Numbered from the stretch's first letter, positions 18,215-28,130 are shown. The stretch is 64,000 nt of DNA from Frigoriglobus tundricola (GCF_013128195.2 NZ_CP053452.2:8928001-8992000), one strand, 5' to 3'. Notes: generated by a model from the letters alone, not told the origin. Numbers and translations are program-made.

Positions 18215-19666
18215 CTACGGCAGAACCGGGCCGAGCAGTATCAGCTTCTGATTGATCGGACACGACGGCGGATACAGGGTCGTTTCCAGGACGATTGGGC
18301 GCCGCGCCAGTTCATCCGGGGCGAGTTGATCGGCCGACTTGTACTGTACGTCCGTTACCAGGAGCCACAGGTCCGGCCGGGGGTGTTGTTCCGGCTCGTG
18401 CCAGGGGAGCAGAACGACCTCTCTCCCGAGCGACCAGCCGAACAACCCGACGTAGCGATCCACGCCCACCGTCTGTCCTTCCGGAATGACCCGGCGGAGC
18501 GACTCCCGGGCCGGCCCCGTGTCCATCGACCGCGCCCACAGAACCAGTTCCCGGGTCCGCACCAGGTTCCATGCCGCGCTCGGGAGCCAGCCCGCAACGA
18601 GCAGCAGGGCCGCGACGCGCAGCCACCACCGCGCCCCCCCGCTTCGGGATTCCAGCGCCGCGCCGACAGCAACGACCGGCCACAACGTGAGGGTGACGAG
18701 GTTGTACGGGAACGCGCACCGGGCGAGTACGACGAAGCCCAACAGCCCGCAAATGGCGAACAGGGCCGCCGCTCGAGCCACCGGGTCGGCCCCCACGAGC
18801 CGCCGGTGCCGAGCGACCGAAACGGCGGTCCCGATCCCCAGCCCGGTCGTGACGATGACGACGGCCGCGGCCCAGAACCCGGACCAGTGGAGGACGCGGA
18901 ACAGTCGAACGACCTGGTCGGTTAACCGGGACTGGTTCGTGGCGTACAGCCCGGCGTGCCACCGGAACTGCTCGAACGCGGCCGCCGGGTCGGGCCCGAC
19001 AGCGAGCACCGTGACGACCGCGGCCAGACCCGCGCCGGCAGTGTACCCGACGGCCGCCCGGCGCCCGTGCGCGAGTGCCCACACCCATCCGGCCGCGGGA
19101 AAGAACAGGGCGACCGGCTGGAACCCGCAGCTCGCAGTGAGGGCCGCCCCGGCGGCCACGAACCCGCCGCGCCGGCTATTCAGGAGCCCCCAGTACCCGG
19201 CCACCAGGCACAACAAGCAGAGCCCCTCCATCCGGGCGAAGAGGACTTCCTGTTGAGAGCGGTCCCCGACCCACGCGACGGCGACGAGAACGGACGTCCA
19301 AGTGTAGTTGCGGCCGAGGAGTGTGGCGCAGAGCAGTAGCACGGCGAGGTAGGCCGCGAGGAACTGCGGCGCGCGTGCCGCTGCGATCGAGACGCCAACC
19401 GTTCGAAACACCGGGACCAAAAGTCGCGGGTAAAGCGGCCCGTGGTACGCCCAGAGCCGGTCACCGTGCGGGGCGTCCGGTCGGGTGGCGTGGGCAAACG
19501 GGCCGCCCGAAACGGCCGATGCGGCCGGGGCGGGGTAGAACGATTCGTCCTGATACGGAACCGGGTAGTACGGCAGCGCCGCTCCGTACACGCCACCGGA
19601 TATGAGGACGGGCACGGCGCAGACGAGGTACGCCCACCCCGGTGACCGCTGCCGAGACAACTCCAT
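18215..19666 (-). CDS. GT-C family (RgtA/B-like) membrane glycosyltransferase, putative
   Basis: A 483-residue polytopic membrane protein with a start supported by GGGGAG 6 bases upstream. After the first transmembrane segment (AYLVCAVPVLISGGVYG) a periplasmic loop carries YQDESFY, in the position of the catalytic acidic residue pair of the GT39/RgtA-RgtB-like enzymes. At least nine more hydrophobic helices follow (AAYLAVLLLCATLLG, GLAAVVTVLAVG, AAAVVIVTTGLGIG and others), then a ~110-residue soluble C-terminal part. Enzymes of this type transfer sugars from polyprenyl phosphate donors on the outer face of the membrane; donor and acceptor are unknown. Neighbouring genes give no pathway clue. 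Confidence 0.65.
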   Translation of the reverse strand: MELSRQRSPGWAYLVCAVPVLISGGVYGAALPYYPVPYQDESFYPAPAASAVSGGPFAHATRPDAPHGDRLWAYHGPLYPRLLVPVFRTVGVSIAAARAPQFLAAYLAVLLLCATLLGRNYTWTSVLVAVAWVGDRSQQEVLFARMEGLCLLCLVAGYWGLLNSRRGGFVAAGAALTASCGFQPVALFFPAAGWVWALAHGRRAAVGYTAGAGLAAVVTVLAVGPDPAAAFEQFRWHAGLYATNQSRLTDQVVRLFRVLHWSGFWAAAVVIVTTGLGIGTAVSVARHRRLVGADPVARAAALFAICGLLGFVVLARCAFPYNLVTLTLWPVVAVGAALESRSGGARWWLRVAALLLVAGWLPSAAWNLVRTRELVLWARSMDTGPARESLRRVIPEGQTVGVDRYVGLFGWSLGREVVLLPWHEPEQHPRPDLWLLVTDVQYKSADQLAPDELARRPIVLETTLYPPSCPINQKLILLGPVLP

Positions 19667-20060
19667 CTCACGCTCCCCTCACGCCGCGGCGTGGGCTGAA
19701 AGGTAGAACGAGCGCGGCCACCGGCCCCGCCGTCGGCTCGGGCGCCCGCGCGAGACGCCCCCCCGTCACGACGTCGGCTCGCACGGAGAGCAGTGCCCTC
19801 CGGCCGGTCCGAACTCACACGCGGTGACTTCGCGCGAACTTTCGAGAGCCGCTCGGCCCGTACCGTCCGATCAATACAGCTGATCAACTTATAAACAATC
19901 ATATTGATTTTAACTGCGCGCCATCGCGACAGGAACAGGGCCTCTTGCCGGTGCAAGAGTGCTCGCGCCCGGCGGAACGAGTTCCCGCGGAGTAGGACCG
20001 AGGCCGCGCACACAGTCGGGTTGGGGTCGAGCGAGGTGCGGGCCCCCACTGAGATGGCCG
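19667..20060. other. Intergenic region with AT-rich island
   Basis: This 394-base gap lies between two minus-strand genes. It holds a 14-base perfect palindrome near 19680-19694 and an AT-rich island at ~19865-19920, unusual for this genome, which is the most promoter-like sequence upstream of the glycosyltransferase gene. Only weak -35/-10 matches are visible on the minus strand. No protein or RNA gene is supported. Confidence 0.4.
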
Positions 20061-21140
20061 TCAACCGCCCAACGAAATGGCCCTGCCCTCACGACTGGAT
20101 TGATAGATCGCGCTGAACAATTCGACCACCGCGCGCCCGGCTTCGCCGGTCACGAGCGGGGGCCGGTTCTCCCGAACCGCGGCGAGGAAGTCCGCGATCT
20201 GAAGGGCGTGGTAGTGCGTGGTCGCGTTCACGCGGGCGAACGCGGCGCGGTCGCTCGCCTGGAACGCGGCCAACTCTCCCTCCTCACCCGGAACCGTCCA
20301 CAGGTCCGTGAGGGGCGGTTCCGCGATCTGGGAAACGCCCGCGATGAACGTGGCCCCGCGGTCCGTCTCGACGCCCACGGACGCGCCGCTCGCACCGTGG
20401 ATGTGGACCTTCGTGTAAATGCCCGGCTTCTGCGACAGGCTCGTGACGATCGAGCCGACGCCACCGTTCTTGAAGCGAACGGACGCGACCGCGGTGTCGT
20501 CCACTTCCACCGTGGGGTGGTTGAGGTTCGCCCAGTAGCCGCTCACTTCGAGCGCCGGCCCCATGAGCCACAACAGGATGTCGAGCTGGTGCGGCGACTG
20601 GTTCACGAGCACGCCGCCGCCTTCCGTGTCCCACTTCCCGCGCCAGGGGTCGGAGCGGTAGTACGCGGCGTCGCGCCAACTGTACTGGATGAACACGCCC
20701 AGCGCCGGTGCCCCGATCTTCCCCTCATCGATGGCGCGCTTCATGCGCTGGACCGGCTCGTAGAAGCGGCGCTGGCTGATGACGCCGAAGGTGATCCCGC
20801 TCTTTCGCGCCGCGGCCAGCATGGCGTCGCAGTCGGCCAGGTTGGCGGCGAGCGGTTTCTCGACGAGGACGTGAACGCCGGCCTCCGCGGCTTGAACCGC
20901 GGCTTCCGCGTGCAGCGGGTGCGGGGTGCCGATGATGAGCACGTCCTGGCGGGCGTCGCGGAGCATCGCGCCGAGGTCGGTGAACGGGCGCACGCCGTAC
21001 CGCGTGGCGAACGCATCGGCGCGGTCGGCGCTAACGTCGCACACCGCGACGAATTCCACGTCCGGAAGGGACCGAAGGGCCGCCGCGTGGATGCTCGCGA
21101 CCTTCCCACACCCGACGAGCGCAACGCGAATGGGAGCCAT
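20061..21140 (-). CDS. Gfo/Idh/MocA family oxidoreductase
   Basis: A 359-residue protein from the ATG at 21140; the longer ORF to 21350 runs into a dispersed repeat and is rejected. The N-terminal Rossmann fold has APIRVALVGCGKVASIHAAAL (GxGxxx dinucleotide loop). EKPLA near residue 97 supplies the family's catalytic Lys. The C-terminal alpha/beta domain has LVNQSPHQLDILLWLMG, the usual H-x-x-D motif. It should oxidise or reduce a sugar or polyol with NAD(P). The sugar isomerase-like gene 21257-22153 lies upstream on the same strand, 116 bases away, separated by an inverted repeat. Such pairs act in inositol or sugar catabolism, so co-function is plausible. No TAT signal is present, unlike many planctomycete paralogues. 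Confidence 0.88.
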   Translation of the reverse strand: MAPIRVALVGCGKVASIHAAALRSLPDVEFVAVCDVSADRADAFATRYGVRPFTDLGAMLRDARQDVLIIGTPHPLHAEAAVQAAEAGVHVLVEKPLAANLADCDAMLAAARKSGITFGVISQRRFYEPVQRMKRAIDEGKIGAPALGVFIQYSWRDAAYYRSDPWRGKWDTEGGGVLVNQSPHQLDILLWLMGPALEVSGYWANLNHPTVEVDDTAVASVRFKNGGVGSIVTSLSQKPGIYTKVHIHGASGASVGVETDRGATFIAGVSQIAEPPLTDLWTVPGEEGELAAFQASDRAAFARVNATTHYHALQIADFLAAVRENRPPLVTGEAGRAVVELFSAIYQSSREGRAISLGG

Positions 21141-21149
21141 GAGGAGCCT

Positions 21150-21251
21150 CACCACGAAAGGCACAACGATCAACACAAAGGAACACAAAGGGACCCGGAT
21201 TTCAATTCTTCTCTTTGTGATTCTTTGTGCGACCTTTGCGTCTTGGTGGTG
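21150..21251. repeat. Imperfect inverted repeat of CACGAAAGG/ACACAAAGG type
   Basis: Two arms of about 40 bases (from 21150 and ending at 21251) are imperfect reverse complements rich in short CACAAAGG/CCTTTGTG units, around a ~20-base spacer. It resembles the widely dispersed intergenic repeats of this composition found in many bacterial genomes. It lies wholly between the isomerase stop and the oxidoreductase start, and could act as an RNA hairpin between them. Confidence 0.6.
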
Positions 21252-21256
21252 AAATC

Positions 21257-22153
21257 TCATGGGAAGTATAAGGCCGTGACGCGACGCAGGAACGCAAGCG
21301 ACTCGGCCATTTCGCCCATGCCGTTCATTCCGTCTTCGATGCTGACCCACCCGCTGTAGCGGTGGTCGGCGAGGGTGCGGAAGATCGCATCGAAGTCGTT
21401 CAGCCCCTTGCCCGTGACGCCGTGCCGGAGCTTATCGAAGTAGCCGATGGTGCCGTCGGCCGCACGGAGGTCATCGAGTGTGGCGCCGTCCACGAGGTAG
21501 CGGTCGCTGGCGTGCATACTCACCACCCGATCGGCAACGGCGCGGAGGAGTTCGAGGGGGTCGTCGCCGGCCACGACCGCGTTCGACGGATCGTACTGAA
21601 CGCCGAAGTGCGTGCGGTCGGAGATCGCGTTCACGAGGTCGAGGAACACGTCCTTTTTCTGTGCGAACTCGGGGTACTTCCAGAAGCCGTCCTTGTAGTG
21701 GTTCTCCAGTCCGAGGACGACATCGCATTCGCGCGCGACCGGCAGCACCGCGGTGATGCACTCGACGCACCACTCCAGACCCTGTTGGCGCGACACGTCG
21801 GGGTAGCGCGGGCCGCTCAGGACGCGACACACGGCACGCGGCCCGCCCAGCCGGCGCGTGACGCGGACCATGTCGCATTCCTTGTCGATGGCGCGCTTGC
21901 GGGCGTCGGCGTCCGGGTTCGTGAAGTCCGGGGAGCAGCAGAGCATGGGCATGGCGCGGCCCGTGGCGCGAATGGCATCGCCCACCGAGTCGAGGTAGCC
22001 GGGCTCGAGGCTGGTGAAGAAGCCCTCGTACATTTCGAGGCCGTCGCAATCGAGCGCCTTCGACATCTCGATCCAGTCGAAGACGGACATGCTCCGCGCG
22101 CCCGCGATGGCGTCGAGGTAGCACTTCGGGAAGGCGGAGACGCGGAGGGGCAT
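21257..22153 (-). CDS. Sugar phosphate isomerase/epimerase (TIM barrel)
   Basis: A 298-residue cytoplasmic protein of the AP-endonuclease-2/xylose-isomerase-like barrel. Visible strand-end motifs are CDGLEMYEGFF, MLCCSPDFTN, RVLSGPRYPD, VVLGLENHYKDG (Glu/His metal site), HFGVQYDPSNA, VVSMHASDRY and SGWVSIEDGMNG (final Glu). The metal-type residues are all present, so it is probably active as an isomerase, epimerase or dehydratase. It precedes the Gfo/Idh/MocA gene on the same strand, a typical sugar-catabolic pairing. The start at 22153 has only a weak Shine-Dalgarno (GGCGGA). Confidence 0.85.
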   Translation of the reverse strand: MPLRVSAFPKCYLDAIAGARSMSVFDWIEMSKALDCDGLEMYEGFFTSLEPGYLDSVGDAIRATGRAMPMLCCSPDFTNPDADARKRAIDKECDMVRVTRRLGGPRAVCRVLSGPRYPDVSRQQGLEWCVECITAVLPVARECDVVLGLENHYKDGFWKYPEFAQKKDVFLDLVNAISDRTHFGVQYDPSNAVVAGDDPLELLRAVADRVVSMHASDRYLVDGATLDDLRAADGTIGYFDKLRHGVTGKGLNDFDAIFRTLADHRYSGWVSIEDGMNGMGEMAESLAFLRRVTALYFP

Positions 22154-22215
22154 GGGAGAGATTCCGCCCCAGCCGAGTCAAGGGGTCGGCTGGGGCGAGA
22201 GCTTGGGGAGGACGT

Positions 22216-23538
22216 TTACACCAATCCGGTCAGCGGCCCGGCGGCGCAGTGGTTAGGGTTGCCGAACGTCTTGACCTCGTGGCCGAACCCGTGGGCCAGC
22301 GCCATGAGGAGGCGGTTGTGCGCCACCTTCGGGAACTTGAGCGACCGGCCCATCTTGAAGTCGAGACCGCCGCCGACCAGCACGAAGGGGATGTTGTCCA
22401 TCGTGTGCGAGTTGCCCTTGCCCAACTCGTTCGTCCAGACGAGCAGCGTGTTGTCGAGCAGGTTCCCGCTGCCACCCGGTTCCGGCGTCTCGGCGAGCCG
22501 CTTCGCGAGGTACGCGACCTGCTCGCAGTACCACTTGTTGATCTTGACGAGCTTCTCCTGGGCCTTCTCGTTCGTGTCCGGTTCGTGCGAGAGGCCGTGG
22601 TGCCCTTCGTCGATCCCCAGCCACTTCATGCGCGGCTCGCCCACCGAGTTCGTGATCTGATACGTTGCGACCCGGGCGAAGTCGGCACTGAAGCTGTTCA
22701 CCAGCAGATCGATCTGCGCCTTGCTGACCTGGGGCATGTTGTCGTTGACCTTCTTCATGCCCGGTTCGAGCTTCGGAACCGCGTGGCCCGCCGTTGCCGC
22801 GGCCCTCGATTCTTTGAGTTCCTTCTCCATGTCCCGGACGAACGCCGCGTGCTCCTCCAGGAGCTTCTTGTCCGCGGCGCCGACGTTGTCGCCAACCTTC
22901 TTCAGGTCGTCCTTGACGTCGTCGAGGACGCTGGCGAGCGCCTCGTTGTCCTTCGCGCGGCCGTAGAGCTTGTTGAACAGTTGATACGGGTCGTCGATTG
23001 GCGTGAGCGGTTTGTTCGCCCCGGCGTAGCTCCACCGCGTCCAGGTGTCGGCCCGCTCGGGCACCATCACGCCGAGTTCGAGTGAACCGAAGCGCGTCTT
23101 GGTTGCCGCGCTCTTCTGGAGGTGGTTCCGGATCTCCTGGTCGATGGAGATGCCTTTCGCCCATCCGGCCGGCGTATCGGAGCCGCCCTGAATGTTCCCC
23201 GGGAACAGTTCGATGCCCGTGAGGAGGCACCCGATGCCGCGCATGTGACCGTCGCCGTCGCCACGGATCTTGTCACACACGCCGTGGAGCGTGAGCGTCT
23301 GCTTCTTGAACAGTTCCAGCGGCGTGAGGATCTCTTTCAGCTTGAAAGCGGCTCCTTCTTCGTCCGGCCAGAACGACTTCGGCACGATCCCGTTCGGGCT
23401 GAAGATGAAGACGATCCGCTGCTTGCGCTGAGCCTGGTTAGCAAAACTGAGGCCCGGCAGGTTGAGCAGAAACGGAACGGCCGCGGCGCTGATGCCGAGG
23501 TCGCGCACGAATTCGCGCCGGGTGCGGGTCACGGGCAT
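22216..23538 (-). CDS. DUF1552 exported protein
   Basis: A 440-residue protein of the planctomycete DUF1552 family. The ATG at 23538 puts a TAT-like signal at the N-terminus ([20 protein letters not shown]). The family signature [18 protein letters not shown] follows, then CLLTGIEL, a [11 protein letters not shown] stretch, and near the end [18 protein letters not shown] and VLVGGG, which give it a sulfatase/DUF1501-like look. It is encoded just downstream of the DUF1592 gene on the same strand, a pairing seen repeatedly in planctomycetes, where both are exported and presumed to work together. The substrate is unknown. A 96-base palindromic repeat separates the two genes. Confidence 0.9.
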   Translation of the reverse strand: MPVTRTRREFVRDLGISAAAVPFLLNLPGLSFANQAQRKQRIVFIFSPNGIVPKSFWPDEEGAAFKLKEILTPLELFKKQTLTLHGVCDKIRGDGDGHMRGIGCLLTGIELFPGNIQGGSDTPAGWAKGISIDQEIRNHLQKSAATKTRFGSLELGVMVPERADTWTRWSYAGANKPLTPIDDPYQLFNKLYGRAKDNEALASVLDDVKDDLKKVGDNVGAADKKLLEEHAAFVRDMEKELKESRAAATAGHAVPKLEPGMKKVNDNMPQVSKAQIDLLVNSFSADFARVATYQITNSVGEPRMKWLGIDEGHHGLSHEPDTNEKAQEKLVKINKWYCEQVAYLAKRLAETPEPGGSGNLLDNTLLVWTNELGKGNSHTMDNIPFVLVGGGLDFKMGRSLKFPKVAHNRLLMALAHGFGHEVKTFGNPNHCAAGPLTGLV

Positions 23539-23588
23539 GGGATATGGCTCCGGGCGGTGATTTCGGCGGTGGGTCATTTAGTCCGGTC

Positions 23589-23684
23589 CGCTCGCTCCGC
23601 GAGCGGTGTGATGCAAGGCGAGTCGATCAGGAGGACTCGCGCCGGGTCGCCTGGTGTACAGGTAAGACGCTCGCGGAGCGAGCG
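23589..23684. repeat. 17-bp perfect inverted repeat with inner stem
   Basis: Bases 23589-23605 are the exact reverse complement of 23668-23684, and each arm is itself nearly palindromic. A second inner stem of at least 7 bp lies around 23620-23650. It fills the gap between the DUF1592 gene and the DUF1552 start. It may be a dispersed palindromic repeat or an intra-operon processing/termination element. Confidence 0.6.
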
Positions 23685-23691
23685 CACTGCA

Positions 23692-26013
23692 CTATTTGGG
23701 CGGTTTCGTGTCCTTCGGCGGCAGCGCTCCCGTCACAGCGACTTCCACCAACAATTTTCGCACGCTGTAACCGTTTTCGGCAAACGTTTTCCGCAGTTCA
23801 TCGGGTTTCCTAAGTCCGTAAGCTCGCATGGGTTGCTTGAGATAGTGATGGAACGCCTGCTGAGCGAATGCATAGTGCGTCTCGTCACTGTTCGCAAGGA
23901 ATTCCGCGAGCTGCTTCGCCCCGGTAAATTTGGCCACCGCGCCCGTGCGTTGCTCGTAACTGCCCGATACGTCAATGACCTTCGCTCTCTCCTTCTCACG
24001 GTATCGGCCGACCGCGTCGTAGTTTTCCAGCGCGAAGCCGAGCGGGTTCATGATCGAGTGGCACCCGGAACAGGCCATCGGCTTGGTCTGGAGTGACACG
24101 CGTTCGCGAGTCGTAAGGTTCGGGTGCTGTTCCGCCGCCAGCGGCGTGAACGCCTCCATCGGCGGTTTGATGGCGATGCCCAGTAACCCGCGGCCGACGA
24201 ACACCCCGCGGTGGATCGGCGAGCTCTCCGCCGAATAAGCCAGCGTCGAGAGCGTGTACGGGTGCGTGAGCACCCCGCTCCTTCGTGCGGCTTCGAACTT
24301 CACTTTCTGGAACGGCGCGTCGGGCGGAAGGTCCACGCCGTAGAACTTTGCGAGCCGACCGTTGAGGAAAGTCTAGTCCGCTAAAAGCAGTTGCCGAAAA
24401 TCGGACGACGCACTCCAGACGACCTCGTCGAGCAACAGTTCCAGGGAGGTGCGGAGGTCGTTCGCGAGTTCGGCATCGAAGCCGGGGAACCGTTTCGCGT
24501 CTTTCGACAGTTCCTTGGCCTGGTCGAGCTTCAACCAGACGATCAGGAACTCGCGGAGTTTGGCCCGTGCACGGGGGTCGCTCAACATCCGTTCAGCCTG
24601 TTTCGCGACCTCGTCGCGGGTGCCGAGTTTGCCAGCGGCTGCGGCGGCGAGCAGTTCCTTATCGGGAGGAGCGTCCCAGAGGGCGAAACTGAGCCGGGTA
24701 GCGGTCGCATAAGGCTCGGGCGCCGTGCCCGCATCGGGATAGAGGAAACGCGGCGACTTCAGTACGAGGAGCACAAAGCGCTTCACCGCGAGGTCGATGT
24801 CCGGCGTGCCCTCGAACGGTCGGTCGATGAACAGCGCCGTTTCGGCTGCTGTCAGCGGGCGGCGGAACGCGCGCTCCGCGAACGTTCGACAGAACGCTTT
24901 CACCTTTGGGAGCCGGTCCGCTGCTGTTGCATTGGCGGCGGCGCCGGAAAGCTCGGGCAGGCGTGCGACGACATAGGCCGCCGTTTCGAGCGCGCCCTCG
25001 GTGGCTGCGGCGTCCCACTCCTTCGAGACGGTCGTTCCGCGCTCCCAGCCGAGCGAGCGGTCGTCGGGCGGGAACGGCGCTTCGACCACGTACACTTCTG
25101 GGAACTTCTGCGGCGTGAGGTTGCGGGCGGGAATCACTTCGATCGCCCGGTTCGGTCGCTTCCAGTTGAGGGAAACGAAGGCCGGCTTCACCGGGGGCTT
25201 CGGGGTCTTGTTCGAGTCGTCCACCCCCTGCTTCGCCTTCGAGAACTCCAACCGGATCGGGTACGCCCGGCCCGCGAGTAAGAACAGACTCGCTTTGAAC
25301 TCGGTGTTGTCACCGGATTTGACCCAGGCGTCGATCACCGGCTTCCGGTTTTCGTTCACCCAGAGCCGGAGGGCGTGATCGGTGCGGACGACGAACTCGT
25401 ACACGCCCGTGTCCGGCGCCCACACGGACCCTTCCCACCGGATGCAGAACGTGTTCGGGTCGAACGTTTCGGGCTTGTCCGGGTCCGGCCCGGCCTTTCC
25501 GAAATCGAACTTCACCTCGGCATCGGTCCGATCGATCACGCGCTTGTTACCCTGAAAGCCGCGTGAGTTGAAGTACTCGCCGCGCAGCCCCTGCTTCTCT
25601 TCCACTTTCGGCGCACCGCGGAAACTGCCGATCACGTCCGCCACGCTGTTCCGGTACTGCTTCACCGTGAGGCGCGACAGTTCCACGCGGGGCGGGTTCC
25701 GTTTGGCCTGGGCGTCCGGCGAATAGAAGCTGTCGTAGATGAAGGCGGCCACGCGCTTGCCGCCCTCCGCGTCGAGGGCTTCCGGCTCGCCTTCGGGCAT
25801 GGTGCGGGCGATCACGCCGGTCAGTTGGGGCAGCGATTTATCGCCGGTGAGGGGCAGCGGGTAGTTCTTCGCGCCTTCGCCCTTCGCGCCGTGGCACCGC
25901 GCGCACATCTGCTTGTAAATCTGCTCGCCCGTGCGCTCCTCGGCCGGCGCGGCGCCGGCCAGCACCGCGAGCGCGACGAGGGCGGACCCGAATATGTGCG
26001 GGGTGAACGTCAT
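23692..26013 (-). pseudogene. DUF1592-family protein gene with in-frame amber codon
   Basis: The intact frame would encode 773 residues, starting at ATG 26013 with a signal peptide (FGSALVALAVLAGAAPAEE). The order is: cytochrome c-like CARCHGAKGEG (~residue 35), DUF1587 region (RLTVKQYRNSVADVIG), PA14-like segment (GEYFNSRGFQG ... YEFVVRTDHALRLWV), DUF1595/DUF1592 regions (FAERAFRRPLT, TRLSFALWDAPPDKELL, FLIVWLKLDQAKELS), then DUF1588/DUF1585 (ACSGCHSIMNPLGFALENYD, RKLLVEVAVTGALP). Codon 547 (bases 24375-24373) is TAG, between SDFRQLLLAD and TFLNGRLAKFYG; relatives usually have Tyr there (DYTFLN). The reading frame does not shift and both sides look intact. Either the gene is newly broken, the stop is read through, or the base is a sequencing error. 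The final stop is also TAG. Confidence 0.85.
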
Positions 26014-26196
26014 GCGGTTGGGTGGGAAAGCGGAAAGAGCGACCCGGCGGGCGGTTGAAATTAGTGTGTGTGGGAACAGAGCAGAAGTCAAGCAATCCGA
26101 CCCCGGCGGCGCGGCCCTGGCCTCCGGTGTTGGTATCAATGGAGGAAGACGGCGGGTTCGACTCGCGCCCGCCAGTAACCGTCACGAGAGATCATC

Positions 26197-27141
26197 ATGC
26201 CCCCCCTTCCCCGCGTCCTGGCCGATCTCCCGGTGTCGCCCGTCGTCGTCGACCTGCTCGGCGGGCGCGTTGAACTCGTACCCTGGAACACGAGCGGACG
26301 GGTAGATGCCATTTACACGTATGGCCACCCCACCGTGGACGGGGCCGTGCTCGATCGGTTCCCGGACACACGAGTGGTGAGCAATTTCGGTGTCGGGGTC
26401 GATCACATTGACCTGACGGCCGCGGTCGCACGGAACATCCCCGTTGGCAACACCCCGGGCATCCTCGACGGCGCGACGGCCGACCTCGCGTTCGCCCTCA
26501 TCCTCGCTGCCGGACGCCGCGTGGTCGAGGGCGACCGGTACGCCCGCGGCCCGAATTTCACGCACTATGACCCGTCGTTCATGCTCGGCCGCGAGGTGCA
26601 CTCCAGCACGATCGGCATCTTCGGCATGGGCCGCATCGGGCGCCAGGTCGCCATGCGGGCGCTCGGTTTCGGCATGAAAATCCTGTACCACAACCGCAAC
26701 CGCAACGACGAGGCTGAAGTCGCGCTCAAGGCCCGCTACGCCACCAAGGCCGAACTGCTCGCACAAGCGGATTACATTGTGCTGACGGTTCCGCTCACCC
26801 CGCAAACGCGGGGGCTGATCGGCCGGTCGGAACTCGCACAGATGAAATCCACCGCGATCCTCGTGAACGTCGCACGTGGCGCGATCGTCGATAAGGACGC
26901 GCTCGCCGAAGCGCTGGCCGCGCGGCGCCTGTTCGCGGCGGCACTCGACGTGACCGACCCCGAGCCGCTGCCCCGCGATCACCCACTGTTGAAGCTGGAC
27001 AACGTCATCATCACCCCGCACCTCGGCAGCGCCACCGAAGAAACGCGGCGCCGGATGGCCGAGCTATCGGTCGACAACCTATTAGCGGGGTTGAAGGGCG
27101 CTCCGCTCCCCCACCCGGTTGCGGCAAACGGCGCCGTGTAA
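26197..27141 (+). CDS. D-isomer-specific 2-hydroxyacid dehydrogenase
   Basis: A 314-residue cytoplasmic enzyme of normal family length. The NAD-binding motif is IGIFGMGRIGRQVAMRALGF (about 145-165). The catalytic Arg lies in NVARGAIVDKDAL, the Glu in DVTDPEPLP, and the His in ITPHLGSATEETR. FGVGVDHIDL near residue 68 belongs to the substrate loop. The likely substrates are glyoxylate, hydroxypyruvate or 3-phosphoglycerate; the short form without an ACT domain argues against classical SerA. GAGAG lies 5 bases before the ATG. The gene is divergent from the DUF1592 gene. Confidence 0.9.
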   Translation: MPPLPRVLADLPVSPVVVDLLGGRVELVPWNTSGRVDAIYTYGHPTVDGAVLDRFPDTRVVSNFGVGVDHIDLTAAVARNIPVGNTPGILDGATADLAFALILAAGRRVVEGDRYARGPNFTHYDPSFMLGREVHSSTIGIFGMGRIGRQVAMRALGFGMKILYHNRNRNDEAEVALKARYATKAELLAQADYIVLTVPLTPQTRGLIGRSELAQMKSTAILVNVARGAIVDKDALAEALAARRLFAAALDVTDPEPLPRDHPLLKLDNVIITPHLGSATEETRRRMAELSVDNLLAGLKGAPLPHPVAANGAV

Positions 27142-27262
27142 GTCGCCGGCACCGTTCGGTTGAAATCCTTGCGCCCGACCGCCGTCTTCCGGTCAGCGGG
27201 AAATCTTTTCTCGCACGTTTCGAATGTCATGTCATCGCCCCCGCACCCGTCACGAGGTCCCC

Positions 27263-28006
27263 ATGTCGCGTGCATTGCTCGTTTGTGCCCTTGCCGTCAG
27301 TCTCCTGCCCGCCGCTCGGGCCGCCGACGAGCCGAAGGACCTTCTCGCGAAAGCCATCAAGGCCCACGGCGGTGAGGAGCACCTCACCAAAACCAGGGCC
27401 GCGCAGATCAAAACGAAGGGCAAGATCGACCTGCCCGGGGTCGGTGAGGTCGATTTCACGCAAGAATCGTCCCACATGTTCCCCGACAAGTTCCGCGACA
27501 CGTTGGAATTCAAGGTGATGGGCCAGGACGTGAGCGTGTTCACCCTCATCAACGGCGACAAGGTCACGCTCGAAGTGAACGGGAAGGCGATCGACGCCGC
27601 CGACAAGCTGAAGGAGGCGGTGAAGGGTACGGGGCAAGTGTTCGAGGTGAGCCGGCTCGTGCCCCTCAAGGACAAGAAGTACGAGTTGAGCACCATCGGT
27701 GAAGACAAGGTGGAGGGGAAACCGGCGGTCGGCGTGCGCGTGTCCACGAAAGGTCAAAAGGACGTGAACGTTTACTTCTACAAGGAGACGGGTCTGATCG
27801 CGAAGATCGAGCACCGCACGACCGATCAGGCAACCGGCAAGGAGATTAATGAGGAGCGGATCCTGGTGGAGTACGCCAAGAACAAGGACGGCATCCAAAC
27901 CCCGAAGAAGGTCGTCATCAAACACGACGGCAAGCAGTTCATCGAAGCCGAAGTGCTGGAACTGAACCTGCTGGAGAAGCTCGACGACAGCGAATTCAAG
28001 AAGTAA
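27263..28006 (+). CDS. Secreted hypothetical protein, LolA-like beta fold possible
   Basis: A 247-residue protein from the ATG at 27263 (GAGG 5 bases upstream). The signal peptide MSRALLVCALAVSLLPAARA is followed by DEPKDLLAKAIKAHGGEEHL, an opening typical of exported planctomycete proteins that have a long antiparallel sheet. Repeated strand patterns (AAQIKTKGKIDLPG, GDKVTLEVNGKAI, VNVYFYKETGLIAKIEHR, VEYAKNKDGIQTPKKVVIK) resemble the half-barrel of LolA/LolB-like outer-membrane lipoprotein carriers, but there is no proof. The C-terminus ends in a short charged tail. It is alone on its transcript; a hairpin follows directly after the stop. Confidence 0.65.
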   Translation: MSRALLVCALAVSLLPAARAADEPKDLLAKAIKAHGGEEHLTKTRAAQIKTKGKIDLPGVGEVDFTQESSHMFPDKFRDTLEFKVMGQDVSVFTLINGDKVTLEVNGKAIDAADKLKEAVKGTGQVFEVSRLVPLKDKKYELSTIGEDKVEGKPAVGVRVSTKGQKDVNVYFYKETGLIAKIEHRTTDQATGKEINEERILVEYAKNKDGIQTPKKVVIKHDGKQFIEAEVLELNLLEKLDDSEFKK

Positions 28007-28007
28007 T

Positions 28008-28043
28008 CACCGAGTGAGCGCGAGCGGTCTGGTGCACTCGGTG
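28008..28043. terminator. 9-bp hairpin between convergent genes
   Basis: Bases 28008-28016 pair with 28035-28043 around an 18-base loop, starting 2 bases after the stop of the + gene. The opposite gene ends at 28131. A terminator role is likely from position; no T tract is present. Confidence 0.4.
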
Positions 28044-28130
28044 CTGTCCGAAATCGCCCGCTCGGCGCGCCGACGGCCCCGTTGAGAACGGTCGCATCCC
28101 GCACTCTCTCGAGCGCGGGCGCGTCTGCTG

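Noticed and set aside
24336-24375. Genetic-code reassignment of TAG as the cause of the interrupted DUF1592 gene
   Set aside because: The same gene ends with TAG at the expected C-terminus, and no other gene in the window needs TAG read as sense.
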